Positions 1 to 9,724 of a stretch of DNA of 64,000 nucleotides are shown here, piece by piece. Numbering within the stretch: the stretch's first letter is position 1; the number at the start of each line of letters is the position of its first letter. Origin of the DNA: Caballeronia peredens (lineage in GTDB: Bacteria; Pseudomonadota; Gammaproteobacteria; Burkholderiales; Burkholderiaceae); assembly GCA_001544595.2 (NCBI GenBank), contig FCOH02000009.1, forward strand, positions 1 through 64,000. Reading direction: 5' to 3'. Under the pieces are notes generated by a model that was not told the origin of the DNA, made no database searches, and saw only the letters and a list, made by a program, of their open reading frames with translations. The position numbers and the translations under genes are program-made.

Positions 1-159
1 TTGGTGCTGAACCAGTGCCCTGAAACGTCTGGCTTGTCGGATCGCGCGCGATCCAAGGCCGTTGACCTTTGAGGGCAGTTGCTACTGCCGTGCCACGGGC
101 TCTTCGCCTGTGCCGCGGCCGGCGTGAGGTACTTTGGATGGGGAGAGCTGCTTTCTTTG

Positions 160-191
160 GTTACTTTCTTTGCAGCAGCAAAGAAAGTAAC
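160..191. repeat. Perfect 14-bp inverted repeat downstream of urtD
   Basis: The arms 160-173 (GTTACTTTCTTTGC) and 178-191 (GCAAAGAAAGTAAC) are exact reverse complements around a 4-base loop. The repeat lies 105 bases past the urtD stop, in the 1-295 stretch where I see no gene. There is no T-run directly after it, so it is better read as a dispersed intergenic palindrome, of the kind common in Burkholderiaceae, than as a simple terminator. It may still cap the urt transcript by forming an RNA hairpin. Confidence 0.75.
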
Positions 192-219
192 TGCCGCCCC
201 GCACAGGGGCAGTGCCAAT

Positions 220-243
220 AGACCGACGCGAAAACAGGATTCC
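220..243 (+). repeat. Intergenic repeat, copy A
   Basis: This 24-base stretch (begins AGACCGACGCGAAA, ends GGATTCC) recurs at 5670-5693 with two mismatches. The two copies lie in the non-coding DNA at either end of the urt operon, in the same orientation. It is probably a fragment of a larger dispersed repeat that also includes the palindrome at 160-191. Confidence 0.6.
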
Positions 244-295
244 ACGAAAGCCGACAGCGAAAGCCCAAAACAGAGCAAAACCAAAACCAAAACCT

Positions 296-1180
296 TCACC
301 GCCCCAAATAAGACTCGATAACCGCCTCATCCCGCTTGACGTCCTCGAGCGTCCCCTCGGCAAGAACACGCCCTTCGGCCATGACGGTGACCTTGCCGCG
401 ATCCCCCGCAAGCGCGGCCACAAACTCCATGTCATGCTCGACGACCATCATCGAACATGAACCGCGCAACTTGTTGAGCAACTCGGCGAGTTCCATCGTT
501 TCGTGATCGGTCATGCCCGCAGCGGGTTCGTCGAGCAGCAGAAGGGCAGGCTGCTGCATCAGCAACATGCCGATCTCCAGCCGCTGCTTCTGTCCGTGCG
601 ACAGTTCGCCCGCGAGCCGCGTCGCCTGATGCTGCAGGCGAATCAGTTCGAGCGTCTCCTCGATACGCGTCTGCGCCGCACGATCCAGCCGCGCCCGCAA
701 GGACGCAAACCAGCGCTTGTCCGTCTTCATCGCAAGTTCGAGGTTCTCCCACACAGGATGATTCTCGAACACCGTCGGCTTCTGAAACTTCCGGCCAATG
801 CCCGTGCGCGCGATCACCGGCTCCGACATGCGCGTGAGATCGAAGGTCTGGCCGAGGAATACACGCCCGTCGTCAGGGCGGGTCTTGCCGGTGATGACGT
901 CCATCATCGTGGTCTTGCCCGCACCATTCGGGCCGATCACGCAGCGCAGTTCGCCCACGTCGATCGAAAGCGTCAGCTTGTTCAGCGCGCGAAAGCCGTC
1001 GAAGCTCACGGTCACGTCTTCGAGATACAGGATCGTGCCGTGCGACACGTCGATCTCGCCAGGCGTGAGCACATGCCCGAGGCCCGACACGACGTTGATG
1101 TTCTTGTGGCTCGATTCAGCCGGATCCGGCAGCGGCGGAATCGGCGGCAAATCGACGATCAAGGCGTGGTGTGCAGTCAT
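296..1180 (-). CDS. urtD: Urea ABC transporter ATP-binding protein UrtD
   Basis: Cytoplasmic ATPase subunit that powers urea uptake, working with UrtA (binding protein), UrtB/UrtC (membrane channel) and normally UrtE (second ATPase). The 294-residue product has Walker A GPNGAGKTT at about 83-91, the signature LSHGQKQ at 193-199 and Walker B LLLLDEP at 213-219. This is the full ABC cassette of the LivG/UrtD type. The chosen ATG overlaps the urtC stop in an ATGA (4 bases), indicating translational coupling. A much longer open frame runs upstream opposite urtC, but it lacks any domain and is a high-GC artefact. The N-terminal 45 residues before the cassette are Pro-rich and variable. No urtE follows within the window. 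Confidence 0.95.
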   Translation of the reverse strand: MTAHHALIVDLPPIPPLPDPAESSHKNINVVSGLGHVLTPGEIDVSHGTILYLEDVTVSFDGFRALNKLTLSIDVGELRCVIGPNGAGKTTMMDVITGKTRPDDGRVFLGQTFDLTRMSEPVIARTGIGRKFQKPTVFENHPVWENLELAMKTDKRWFASLRARLDRAAQTRIEETLELIRLQHQATRLAGELSHGQKQRLEIGMLLMQQPALLLLDEPAAGMTDHETMELAELLNKLRGSCSMMVVEHDMEFVAALAGDRGKVTVMAEGRVLAEGTLEDVKRDEAVIESYLGR

Positions 1181-2382
1181 TCGGCGGCCTCGGTTACGTG
1201 CGCGGCATGCGCCTTCCTGCGGCGCGCGAGATCGATGAGACCCATGATGCCGTTGGGCAACAGCAAGGGCACGAGCGTGAAGATGAGACCCAGGAAAAAC
1301 AGCCAGTATTCCGCGAAATACGCAGTGAAAAAGCTCTTCGCGCCGTTCACCGCGAACGCGCCGATGATCGGCCCGATCAGCGTGCCGCGTCCGCCGACGG
1401 CGACCCATATCGCCATTTCGATCGAGTTCGCGGGCGACATCTCGCTCGGATTGATGATGCCCACCTGCGGCACATACAACGCGCCCGCGATGCCGCACAG
1501 CACGGCCGACACGGTCCAGATGAACAGCTTGTAGGCGAGCGGGCTGTAGCCCAGGAACATGAGGCGCGTCTCGCCGTCGCGCACACCGGTCACGACGCGC
1601 CCGAGCTTCGAGGTGACGATCCAGCGCGCCGCGAGAAACGCGAGCACGAGCACCGCGAACGTGATGAGAAAGAGCGCCGTGCGCGTGCCCGGATGCGTGA
1701 CGTTGAAGCCCGCGATGCGCTTGAAGTCCGTGAAGCCGTTGTTGCCGCCGAAGCCCGTTTCGTTGCGATAGAAGAGCAGCATCGCGGCGAAGGTCATCGC
1801 CTGCGTGATGATCGACAGATACACGCCCTTCACGCGCGAACGGAACGTGAAGAAGCCGAACACCCACGCGAGCACGCCCGGCACCAGCACGACGAGCAGC
1901 AGCGCAAACCAGAGATGCTCCGTGCCTTCCCAGTACCACGGCAGCTTGTGCCAGTCGAGAAACACCATGAAGTCCGGCAGATCGCTCTTGTAGACGCCTT
2001 CGTGGCCGATCGAGCGCATCAAATACATGCCCATCGCATAGCCGCCGAGCGCGAAGAACAGCGCGTGTCCCAGACTCAGGATGCCGCAATAGCCCCACAC
2101 GAGATCGAGCGCGAGCGCGCCGATCGCGTAGCACATGAGCTTGCCCGTGAGCGTCATCGCGTAGGCGGACAGATGCAGCGCGCTCGTTTCCGGCAGCACG
2201 AGCGCGGCGATCGGCACGTAGATGCCCATCGCGACAATGAGCGCGATCAGCGCGAGCCAGCCGTTGCGCGGCAGCAGCGCCGCGCGCGGCGGCAGCCCGA
2301 GTGCGAAGCCCGCGCGCGCGGCGCCGGCGTCCGGTTGAGGCGCGACGTCGAGATTCGCGCCGAGATTGGTCGAAGCGGTCAT
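1177..2382 (-). CDS. urtC: Urea ABC transporter permease UrtC
   Basis: Inner-membrane permease of the LivM/UrtC type, 401 residues, with about ten hydrophobic segments. It pairs with UrtB to form the urea channel. The conserved permease stretch GYCGILSLGHALFFALGGYA near residues 87-106 and the EAA-like region with NGAKSFF near the C terminus fit the family. The N-terminal 25 residues are a cytoplasmic Ala/Pro-rich tail. The start lies 3 bases after the urtB stop and the stop overlaps the urtD start, so the gene sits inside one transcript. Confidence 0.94.
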   Translation of the reverse strand: MTASTNLGANLDVAPQPDAGAARAGFALGLPPRAALLPRNGWLALIALIVAMGIYVPIAALVLPETSALHLSAYAMTLTGKLMCYAIGALALDLVWGYCGILSLGHALFFALGGYAMGMYLMRSIGHEGVYKSDLPDFMVFLDWHKLPWYWEGTEHLWFALLLVVLVPGVLAWVFGFFTFRSRVKGVYLSIITQAMTFAAMLLFYRNETGFGGNNGFTDFKRIAGFNVTHPGTRTALFLITFAVLVLAFLAARWIVTSKLGRVVTGVRDGETRLMFLGYSPLAYKLFIWTVSAVLCGIAGALYVPQVGIINPSEMSPANSIEMAIWVAVGGRGTLIGPIIGAFAVNGAKSFFTAYFAEYWLFFLGLIFTLVPLLLPNGIMGLIDLARRRKAHAAHVTEAAE

Positions 2383-2385
2383 GGA

Positions 2386-4002
2386 TCAGGCCTCCGCGCT
2401 GCGGCCCTTGAGGGCGAACATGCCCTGCGGACGCTTCTGGATGAACAACACGATCAGCACGAGCACCGCGATCTTCGCGAGCACCGCGCCCCAGAACGGC
2501 TCGACCGCCTTGCTGACGAGGCCGAGCCCGAAGCCGCCGATCACCGTGCCGGCCAGTTGCCCGACGCCGCCCAGCACCACCGCCATGAACGAATCGATGA
2601 TGTAGCTCTGACCGAGATCCGGACCGACATTGCCGATCTGCGAAAGCGCGCAGCCGCCGAGTCCCGCGATGCCCGCGCCGAACGCGAACGCATACGAATC
2701 GACGCGTGCCGTCTTCACGCCGACGCACGCGGCCATGCGGCGGTTCTGCGTCACGGCGCGCACGAACAGGCCGAGTCGCGTGCGCGTGAGCACGGCCCAT
2801 GCGATCAGCACGACCGCGAGCGAAAACGCGAGGATCGTCAGGCGGTTGTACGGCAGGATCAGGTTCTGCATGACGGCGACGCCGCCGCTCATCCACGACG
2901 GATTCGTCACCTGCACGTTCTGCGCGCCGAAGAGCGTGCGCGTCGCCTGAATCAGGATCAGGCTGATACCGAACGTGGTCAGCAGCGTTTCGAGCGGACG
3001 GCCATAGAGATGCTTCAGCACGAGCCGCTCGAGCACGATGCCGACCAGCGCCGCCGCGGCGAACGACGCAGGCACCGCGAACAGCGGATACCAGTTGAAC
3101 GCGGCAGGCGCGTAATGCTGCACCAGGTTCTGCACGACATAGGTCGCATACGCACCGATCATCAGGAACTCGCCGTGCGCCATGTTGATCACGCCGATGA
3201 GCCCGTACGTGATCGCAAGCCCGAGTGCCGCGAGCAACAGCACGCTGCCGAGCGAAAGCCCCGCGAAGAGCGTGCCCAGGATTTCGCTGCGGCGCTGGAT
3301 CGAATCGAGTGCGTAAAGACCTTCCTGCGCGGCGTTGCGCACGCGCTCGTCGGGTTCGTTGAAGGTGCCGTCGCTTTTCTTCGCGACGATCGGGCGCAGC
3401 AGTTCGTACATGTCGAGGTCATGACGCGCGGCGACGAGTTGCGCCGCCTCGAGCCGCCTGCTCACATCGGGATCGTGCAGGGCGGTCATCGCCCAGAGCG
3501 TGTCGAGGCGCTTCTTCAGGTCGGCGTCTTTCTCGATGGCGCGCGCGCGATCGATCATCGGCTTCATCGAGGCGTCCGGGTTCTTCAAGAGCGCGCCGAT
3601 GGCTTCACGGCGCTTCGCGATATCGGGCGACGCGAGCTGCAAGCCCGACAACGCGCCCGCCACTTTGGTGCGCAGCGTGTTGCTGAGCGTGATGGTCTGC
3701 GCATCGGGCGCTTCGATCGGCTTGCCGGTGAGCGGGTCCTTGTTGCCCGCGTCGGTCTGGATGACGACGCGGCCGCTGTCGGTTGCCGCTGCCGAGCCGT
3801 CGGCGAGCGCCGTCAGCACGGCGACGGACGGCGCATCCGCCTGGGCGATGAGCTTGTCGATGGCGGCGGATTTCGCTTCGAAGTCGTCGCCTGCGAGCGG
3901 GGCGAGATCGTCGCTGGTGAGCGCGTGGGCGCTGAACGGGGCGATCGCGATGAAGAGCACGAGCAACGCGCGCACGAAGGGTGAGGCGAGCGAACCGGTC
4001 AT
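2386..4002 (-). CDS. urtB: Urea ABC transporter permease UrtB
   Basis: Inner-membrane permease of the LivH/UrtB type. The frame is open to 4071, but I place the start at the ATG at 4002. It follows a GAAAGG ribosome site and opens directly into a signal peptide (hydrophobic ALLVLFIAIAPFSAHA), giving 538 residues. As in other proteobacterial UrtB proteins, a periplasmic N-terminal extension of about 215 residues precedes the permease domain. The domain contains GVINMAHGEFLMIGAYA and a later GGVGQLAGTVIGGFGLG. The extension's role is not established. The gene sits 81 bases after urtA. Confidence 0.93.
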   Translation of the reverse strand: MTGSLASPFVRALLVLFIAIAPFSAHALTSDDLAPLAGDDFEAKSAAIDKLIAQADAPSVAVLTALADGSAAATDSGRVVIQTDAGNKDPLTGKPIEAPDAQTITLSNTLRTKVAGALSGLQLASPDIAKRREAIGALLKNPDASMKPMIDRARAIEKDADLKKRLDTLWAMTALHDPDVSRRLEAAQLVAARHDLDMYELLRPIVAKKSDGTFNEPDERVRNAAQEGLYALDSIQRRSEILGTLFAGLSLGSVLLLAALGLAITYGLIGVINMAHGEFLMIGAYATYVVQNLVQHYAPAAFNWYPLFAVPASFAAAALVGIVLERLVLKHLYGRPLETLLTTFGISLILIQATRTLFGAQNVQVTNPSWMSGGVAVMQNLILPYNRLTILAFSLAVVLIAWAVLTRTRLGLFVRAVTQNRRMAACVGVKTARVDSYAFAFGAGIAGLGGCALSQIGNVGPDLGQSYIIDSFMAVVLGGVGQLAGTVIGGFGLGLVSKAVEPFWGAVLAKIAVLVLIVLFIQKRPQGMFALKGRSAEA

Positions 4003-4083
4003 GTTGGCCTTTCTTGTGAGACTTCGACGGCCGCGCGCGTCGTCTGCGGGCGCGCGGCCTGGCTGCTTCAAACCGTCAATGCA

Positions 4084-5391
4084 TCACGCCATGCGCACGC
4101 GCTGGCGGCGCAGGAACGCGGGGATCGAGCTGACCACGTCCGGCTTGCCTTCGTTGCCGGCGATATACGGACTCCACGGCTGCGCGCGCACCGCGGTTTT
4201 GGTCTTCCACACGACGTTGAACTGGCCGTCGCCGCGAATCTCGCCGATCATCACGGGCTTGTGCAGATGGTGGTTGCCGTCCATCGACAGCGTGAAGCCC
4301 GAGGGCGCGGCGAAGGTCTGGCCGATCATCGCGGTGCGCACCTTGTCGACATCGGCGCTCTTGGCCTTTTCGACAGCCTGCTTCCACATGTGGATGCCGA
4401 CGAAGGTCGCTTCCATCGGATCGTTGGTGACGCGCTTGTCGCCGCCCGGCAGGTTCTGCGCCTTCACGTACTCGAAGAATTCCTTCTCGAACTTCGAGTT
4501 GTTGGTGTTCTTCACCGACATGAAGTAATTCCACGCGGCGAGATGGCCGACGAGCGGTTTCGTATCGATGCCGCGCAGTTCCTCTTCGCCGACCGAGAAC
4601 GCGACGACGGGCACGTCGGTCGCCTTCAGGCCCTGGTTGCCGAGTTCCTTGTAGAACGGTACGTTCGAATCGCCGTTGATCGTAGAGATAACGGTCGTCT
4701 TTCCCCCTTGGGCAAAGGTCTTGATGTTCGCGACGATGGTTTGATAGTCGCTATGTCCGAACGGTGTGTAGACCTCTTGAATGTCCGCATCCTTGACGCC
4801 CTTGGAGTGGAGGAAGGCGCGCAGGATCTTGTTGGTCGTGCGCGGGTACACGTAGTCGGTGCCGAGCAGGAAGAAGCGCTTGGCGCTGCCGCCTTCCGGT
4901 CCCATCAGATATTCGACGGCGGGGATCGCCTGCTGATTCGGCGCGGCGCCCGTGTAGAACACGTTGCGCGACATCTCTTCGCCTTCGTACTGCACGGGAT
5001 AGAAGAGCAGGCCGTTGAGTTCCTCGAAGACCGGCAGCACCGACTTGCGCGAGACGGACGTCCAGCAGCCGAACACGACGGCGCACTTGTCCTGCGTGAG
5101 AAGCTGACGCGCTTTCTCGGCGAAGAGCGGCCAGTTCGAGGCCGGATCGACGACCACGGGCTGAAGCTGGCGGCCCATCACGCCGCCGCTCTTGTTGATA
5201 TCGGCGATGGTCATGAGCGCCGTGTCCTTCAGCGACGTCTCGGAGATCGCCATCGTGCCCGACAGCGAATGCAGGATGCCGACCTTGATCGGACCCGTAT
5301 CGGCGGCCTGGGCTTTCGTGATCGGAAGCTGACCCGCGAGGGCGAGCGCGCCCGACATGGAGCCGAACTTCAGCAAACTGCGTCGTTTCAT
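4084..5391 (-). CDS. urtA: Urea ABC transporter substrate-binding protein UrtA
   Basis: Periplasmic solute-binding protein that captures urea for UrtBCD. The 435-residue product begins MKRRSLLKFG and continues into a hydrophobic stretch ending near AQAADT, a Tat-like signal with twin Arg at residues 3-4. The mature part matches the amide/urea-binding branch of the branched-chain amino-acid family (GILHSLSGTMAISETSLKD, then VGVMGRQL-type and FGCWTSVSRKSVLP stretches). The ribosome site AGGGGA lies about 8 bases before the ATG. It is first in the operon, so its promoter should lie in 5392-5745. Confidence 0.95.
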   Translation of the reverse strand: MKRRSLLKFGSMSGALALAGQLPITKAQAADTGPIKVGILHSLSGTMAISETSLKDTALMTIADINKSGGVMGRQLQPVVVDPASNWPLFAEKARQLLTQDKCAVVFGCWTSVSRKSVLPVFEELNGLLFYPVQYEGEEMSRNVFYTGAAPNQQAIPAVEYLMGPEGGSAKRFFLLGTDYVYPRTTNKILRAFLHSKGVKDADIQEVYTPFGHSDYQTIVANIKTFAQGGKTTVISTINGDSNVPFYKELGNQGLKATDVPVVAFSVGEEELRGIDTKPLVGHLAAWNYFMSVKNTNNSKFEKEFFEYVKAQNLPGGDKRVTNDPMEATFVGIHMWKQAVEKAKSADVDKVRTAMIGQTFAAPSGFTLSMDGNHHLHKPVMIGEIRGDGQFNVVWKTKTAVRAQPWSPYIAGNEGKPDVVSSIPAFLRRQRVRMA

Positions 5392-5745
5392 GATGAGTGT
5401 TCCCCTTGCCGATGTGTTTGTTTGAGCAAATGACGATTGCCCGGCACGTTCTGCAAGGGTTATGCCAATTGGGGCGAAATGCCCGGGTGATGCGGGTCTG
5501 GGGGAATTTCAGGGCGCTTTTACCGGCGGGCGGTGCGCCTGGCGGGAGATGTTTTGGTGCGCAGCCGCAGGGGAGTGCATCGTTGCGGTGCGTGATTGGG
5601 GCTTCGTGGAAGCCCGCGTTCGCGACGGCTGGTTTTCAGCGTCGGTCCGTTGGCACGAGCTGCGCCATCAGACCGACGCGAAATCGGGATTCCGCGGGCA
5701 CACGCTGAAAGCAGCGCGCCCGCGGGAAGGGAAAACAAAAACCCG
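5392..5745. promoter_or_regulatory. Upstream region of the urt operon
   Basis: This 354-base gap between urtA and the MFS gene, both on the minus strand, must hold the urtA promoter and the end of the MFS transcript. It contains repeat copy B (5670-5693). I see no convincing open frame and could not place promoter boxes with confidence. Confidence 0.4.
5670..5693 (+). repeat. Intergenic repeat, copy B
   Basis: Matches 220-243 at 22 of 24 positions in the same orientation. It sits upstream of urtA, while copy A sits downstream of urtD, so the pair brackets the operon. Confidence 0.6.
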
Positions 5746-7062
5746 CTACCGGTTCACCATTCGCGCCGGCACGCTCAACGCGAGCAACGCGCCGAGCACG
5801 AGGAAGCCCGCGAGCATATACATGCCGCTGGCAGTCGACGACGTGACCTGCTTGAGCCACCCGACAAGATACGGGCTCAGAAACCCGGCGAGGTTGCCGA
5901 GCGAATTGATCATCGCGATACCGGCCGCCGCGCCCGTGCCGGCGAGAAACGACGTCGGCAGGCTCCAGAACAAGGGCAGCGTGGTGAGAATGCCCATCGT
6001 CGCGAGCGTGAGGCCGATCATCGCGAGCGTCGTGTTCGACGACCACACCACCGACAGCACCAGCCCGATCGCCCCGATGAACGCCGGAATGGCGATATGC
6101 CAGCGACGCTCGCCGCTGCGGTCCGCGCTGCGCGCCGCGTAGAGCATGCCGATCACCGCCGCGCCGTACGGAATCGCGGAAAGCAGGCCGACCTGCAACG
6201 CATCGGAAACGCCCATCGACTTGATGATCGTCGGCAGCCAGAAGCTCACGCCGTACAGGCCCATCACGAACGAAAAATAGATGAGGCTCATCAGCCAGAC
6301 CTTCGGGCTCGACAGAATCTTGCCGAGCGGCATGTCTTCCTTCGCGACGTTATCCGTCGCGATGTTGCGTTCGAGCAATTCGCGCTCTTCCTGCGTGAGC
6401 CACTTCGCCTTCGAAATGCGGTCATCGAGCATCGCAAGCACGATCAGCCCGACGATCACCGAAGGAATGCCTTCGAGCAACAGCAGCCACTGCCAGCCGT
6501 GCCAGCCGTGCACGCCGTCGAAGGCCTTCATGATCCAGCCGCTGATCGGCCCGCCGATCAGTCCCGACAGCGCGATGGCCGTCATGAACAGCGTCGTCAT
6601 GCGTCCGCGCCGGCGCGCCGGAAACCAGTACGTCAGATAAAGAATGATGCCGGGGAAGAAGCCCGCTTCGGCCGCGCCGAGCAGAAAGCGCATGACGTAG
6701 AACATCGTCGGCGTGGTGATGAACATCGTGAGCGCGGAAATGATGCCCCACGAGATCATGATCCGCGCGATCCACACGCGCGCGCCGACGCGATGCAGGA
6801 TCACGTTGCTCGGAATCTCGAAGATGAAATAGCCGAAAAAGAAAATACCCGCGCCGAAGCCGTACACGGCGTCCGACAGTTGCAGGTCGGCGGCCATCTG
6901 CAGCTTGGCGAAGCCGACGTTTACGCGGTCCAGATACGCGACCACATAGCAGATCAAAAGCAGCGGCGAGAGCCGCCACGCGACCTTGCGATAAGTGGCT
7001 TCCTCGAAAGCCGACGGCGCGCCCGCGCCGGGGCGGGGCATCGGATTGGCGGTGCTGGCCAT
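5746..7062 (-). CDS. MFS transporter, anion:cation symporter (ACS) type
   Basis: Twelve-helix inner-membrane carrier of 438 residues. The stretch YVVAYLDRVNVGFAKLQM at about 39-56 and GAAEAGFFPGIILYLTYWFP in helix 4-5 are typical of the ACS family, which takes up organic anions such as tartrate, phthalate or hexuronates with protons. It lies downstream of SDR and aldehyde dehydrogenase genes on the same strand (176-base gap). It therefore probably imports the compound those enzymes degrade or removes its product. The substrate cannot be named from sequence. Confidence 0.9.
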   Translation of the reverse strand: MASTANPMPRPGAGAPSAFEEATYRKVAWRLSPLLLICYVVAYLDRVNVGFAKLQMAADLQLSDAVYGFGAGIFFFGYFIFEIPSNVILHRVGARVWIARIMISWGIISALTMFITTPTMFYVMRFLLGAAEAGFFPGIILYLTYWFPARRRGRMTTLFMTAIALSGLIGGPISGWIMKAFDGVHGWHGWQWLLLLEGIPSVIVGLIVLAMLDDRISKAKWLTQEERELLERNIATDNVAKEDMPLGKILSSPKVWLMSLIYFSFVMGLYGVSFWLPTIIKSMGVSDALQVGLLSAIPYGAAVIGMLYAARSADRSGERRWHIAIPAFIGAIGLVLSVVWSSNTTLAMIGLTLATMGILTTLPLFWSLPTSFLAGTGAAAGIAMINSLGNLAGFLSPYLVGWLKQVTSSTASGMYMLAGFLVLGALLALSVPARMVNR

Positions 7063-7238
7063 GCTTGTCTCCTCTCGTTTTTTGAGCGCCGGACAGAAGG
7101 CGGAATGGGCCCGCCTGGCGTTTACAGACGCGTAAGGATTCTAGCCGTTCAGCCTCGGCGCCAAGTGCCCGTCATGGCTAGGGAAAGCACCGATGCAGCC
7201 GGCGCGCCGCGGACCCGCCGCGGCGCGCGCAGCGGCGT

Positions 7239-8015
7239 TCAGACGCAGCGTCCGCCGTCCACTTCGAGCGCGACGCCGGTGATGAACTCGGCGTCGTCGG
7301 AGGCGAGATAGAGCGCGGCGTTCGCGATGTCCTGCGGCGTCGAGAGGCGGCCGAGGGGAATGGTCGCGAGGAACTTGCGGCGGTTCTCGGGCGTGTCTTC
7401 CACGCCCATGAACTCGGAGAGCAGGCCGGTTTCGCCCATCACCGGATTGATGCAGTTCACGCGGATGCGATCCGGGCCCAGTTCGACCGCGAGCGCCTTG
7501 CTCGCGATGATCACCGCCGCCTTGCTGCCGTTGTACCAGACGAGTCCCGGGCGCGGCCGCACGCCCGCCGTCGATGCAATGTTGATGAACGCGCCGCCGC
7601 CCTGCTCGCGGAAATACGGCACGAACTGCTCGACGCTCCAGTAGATGCTCTTCACGTTCACCGCATACACGCGGTCGAACTCGGCCTCGGTGACTTCGAG
7701 CACGGGCTTGTTCCGGTGCGTCGTTCCCGCGTTGTTGACGACGACCTGCACGCTGCCGAAATCCTCGATAGCCGCGTCGTGCAGCTTCTGCCAGTCCTCG
7801 CGCCTGGTCACGTCGCCCGCCACCGCGATCGCGCGGCCGTGCGCCGCTTCCGGCGACGAAGCCAGCGCGATCTCGCTCGCCACGCGCTCGGCGGCGGGGC
7901 CGTTCAGATCGTTCACGACGACATTCGCGCCTTCGCGCGCAAAAGTCTTCGCGATGCCTTCGCCGAAACCCGAGCCGCCGCCCGTCACGATCACCGTCTT
8001 GCCTTGCAGTCGCAT
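7239..8015 (-). CDS. SDR family NAD(P)-dependent oxidoreductase
   Basis: Classical short-chain dehydrogenase, 258 residues. It shows the cofactor motif TGGGSGFGEG at 11-20, NNAG at 94-97, and the catalytic Ser148, Tyr161 and Lys165 in IAST and YNGSK. The aspartate in VVVNDLNG after strand 2 suggests preference for NAD over NADP. It begins 27 bases after the aldehyde dehydrogenase stop on the same strand, so the two are probably co-transcribed and act in sequence (alcohol or ketone, then aldehyde oxidation). The substrate is unknown. Confidence 0.9.
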   Translation of the reverse strand: MRLQGKTVIVTGGGSGFGEGIAKTFAREGANVVVNDLNGPAAERVASEIALASSPEAAHGRAIAVAGDVTRREDWQKLHDAAIEDFGSVQVVVNNAGTTHRNKPVLEVTEAEFDRVYAVNVKSIYWSVEQFVPYFREQGGGAFINIASTAGVRPRPGLVWYNGSKAAVIIASKALAVELGPDRIRVNCINPVMGETGLLSEFMGVEDTPENRRKFLATIPLGRLSTPQDIANAALYLASDDAEFITGVALEVDGGRCV

Positions 8016-8042
8016 GCTGTCTCCCTATTGTCGATTCGAACG

Positions 8043-9482
8043 TCAGCCGTGTTTGATCGCGATGGTCTTCAAGGTCGTGAAGCCGTACAGCGCCTCGAAG
8101 CCTTTCTCGCGTCCGTGTCCCGAATGCTTCACGCCGCCGAACGGCAATTCGACGCCGCCGCCCGCGCCGTAATTGTTGATGAACACCTGCCCCGAGCGCA
8201 CGCGGCGCGCGAGGCGCATCTGGCGCGCGCCGTCGCGCGTCCAGATGCCCGCCACGAGGCCGTAGTCCGTGCCGTTGGCGAGGCGCAGCGCATCGGCTTC
8301 GTCGTCGAAAGGCATGGCGGCGAGCACCGGGCCGAATACTTCCTCGCGCGCGAGACGGTGCGCCGGCGGGACGTCGCGCAAAAGCGTCGGCGCCTGATAG
8401 AAACCGGCTTCGGGCGCCTCGGCGACCACTTCGCCTTGCGCGGCCATCGCGATGCCGTCGTGCTGCGCATCCGACAGGAAGTCCCACACGCGCTGCTGCT
8501 GCTTCGCGCTGATGAGCGGGCCGCAATCGAGATCGAGCTTGCTCGGCCCGACCTTGAGCGCCGCGAACGCCTGCGCGAGGCGCTCCATGAGCGGCTCGTA
8601 CGCGGCGCGCTCGATCAGCACGCGGCTGCCCGCCGAGCACGTCTGCCCGGCGTTCTGCACGATCGCGGCGACGAGTACGGGGAGCGCGGCGTCGAAATCG
8701 GCGTCGGCGAAGACGATCTGCGGCGACTTGCCGCCCAGTTCAAGCGTCACGGGCACGTGATTGTCGGCGGCCATCTTGGTGACGGCGGCGCCCGTGGCGG
8801 GCGAGCCGGTGAACGAAATATGGTCGATGCCCGGATGACGCGCGAGCGCCGCGCCCGCCTCGTGCCCGTAACCGGTGACGATGTTCAGCGCGCCTTCGGG
8901 CAAACCGGCTTCGGCCGCCAGTTCCGCGATGCGCAACAGCGACAGGCACGCGTCCTCCGCCGGCTTCGCGACACACGCGTTGCCGGTCGCGAGCGCGGCG
9001 CCGACGCTGCGTCCGAAAATCTGCAGCGGATAGTTCCACGGCACGATGTGGCCGGTCACGCCGTGCGGTTCGCGGATCGTGAGCACGGTGAAGCCGGACT
9101 GATAAGGCAGGGTTTCGCCGTGCAGCTTGTCGGCGGCGCCCGCGTAGAACTCGAAATAGCGCGCGATGCCGGTGGCGTCGGCGCGCGCCTGCTTGAGCGG
9201 CTTGCCGGTGTCGCGCGCCTCGAGCTGCGCGATTTCCTCGTGGCACGCGGCGATCAGCATCGACAGGCGCGCCAGAATGCGCCCGCGCTCGGCGGCGCTC
9301 ATCGCGCCCCACGGGCCTTCGTAGGCGGCGCGCGCGGCGGCCACGGCGCGGTCGATGTCGGCCGGCGTGCCGCGCGCGATCTGCGCGAAAATCTGGCCAT
9401 CCGACGGATCGACCACCGGAATCGTCTCGCCGATCGACGGCGCGACCCAGCGGTTGTTGATGAAATGCTTCGCTTCTTCCAC
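8043..9482 (-). CDS. Aldehyde dehydrogenase family protein
   Basis: NAD(P)-dependent oxidation of an aldehyde to an acid; 479 residues, usual family length. Catalytic Cys282 lies in [11 protein letters not shown] and the general base Glu248 in [16 protein letters not shown] near 148 and FTGS near 224 are also present. I choose a GTG start at 9482 because CAGGAG sits 6 bases upstream and the protein then begins [11 protein letters not shown]. An ATG 4 bases upstream (9486) is in another frame, and the open frame reaching 9620 would add unrelated residues. It heads a probable ALDH-SDR-MFS unit. Confidence 0.92.
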   Translation of the reverse strand: MEEAKHFINNRWVAPSIGETIPVVDPSDGQIFAQIARGTPADIDRAVAAARAAYEGPWGAMSAAERGRILARLSMLIAACHEEIAQLEARDTGKPLKQARADATGIARYFEFYAGAADKLHGETLPYQSGFTVLTIREPHGVTGHIVPWNYPLQIFGRSVGAALATGNACVAKPAEDACLSLLRIAELAAEAGLPEGALNIVTGYGHEAGAALARHPGIDHISFTGSPATGAAVTKMAADNHVPVTLELGGKSPQIVFADADFDAALPVLVAAIVQNAGQTCSAGSRVLIERAAYEPLMERLAQAFAALKVGPSKLDLDCGPLISAKQQQRVWDFLSDAQHDGIAMAAQGEVVAEAPEAGFYQAPTLLRDVPPAHRLAREEVFGPVLAAMPFDDEADALRLANGTDYGLVAGIWTRDGARQMRLARRVRSGQVFINNYGAGGGVELPFGGVKHSGHGREKGFEALYGFTTLKTIAIKHG

Positions 9483-9724
9483 GCATGTCTCCTGATTTTG
9501 GGCGTTCAACCCTGCCGATGGAATTCGATGCTGCCCGCGACGCCCGGATCGATTATCGCGCCAACGTCCGCCGTATGTCCGCCGGACGGGGCGCGAGTCC
9601 GTTTGGCTATAATGACGCATTCACGCGCCGACATGCGCGCGCCGGCCATGGCCGCCCGGTTGCCGTGCATCGACCGTCCGCCCGTGCGTTTTCTTCTTCG
9701 ACTCAACTTCTCCAGAGAGTGCTC

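Noticed and set aside
296..2896. 866-codon frame that would extend UrtD far upstream
   Set aside because: Only the last 294 codons match an ABC ATPase; the rest is out of frame with urtC. The ATGA overlap fixes the start at 1180.
1171..3984. Long plus-strand open frame of 937 codons opposite urtC and urtB
   Set aside because: Its translation is almost entirely Arg, His, Ala and Glu with no domain. It mirrors the real permease genes; this is a common artefact of GC-rich codon use.
5596..7311. 571-codon plus-strand frame opposite the MFS gene
   Set aside because: Low-complexity Arg/His/Ala-rich shadow of the transporter frame.
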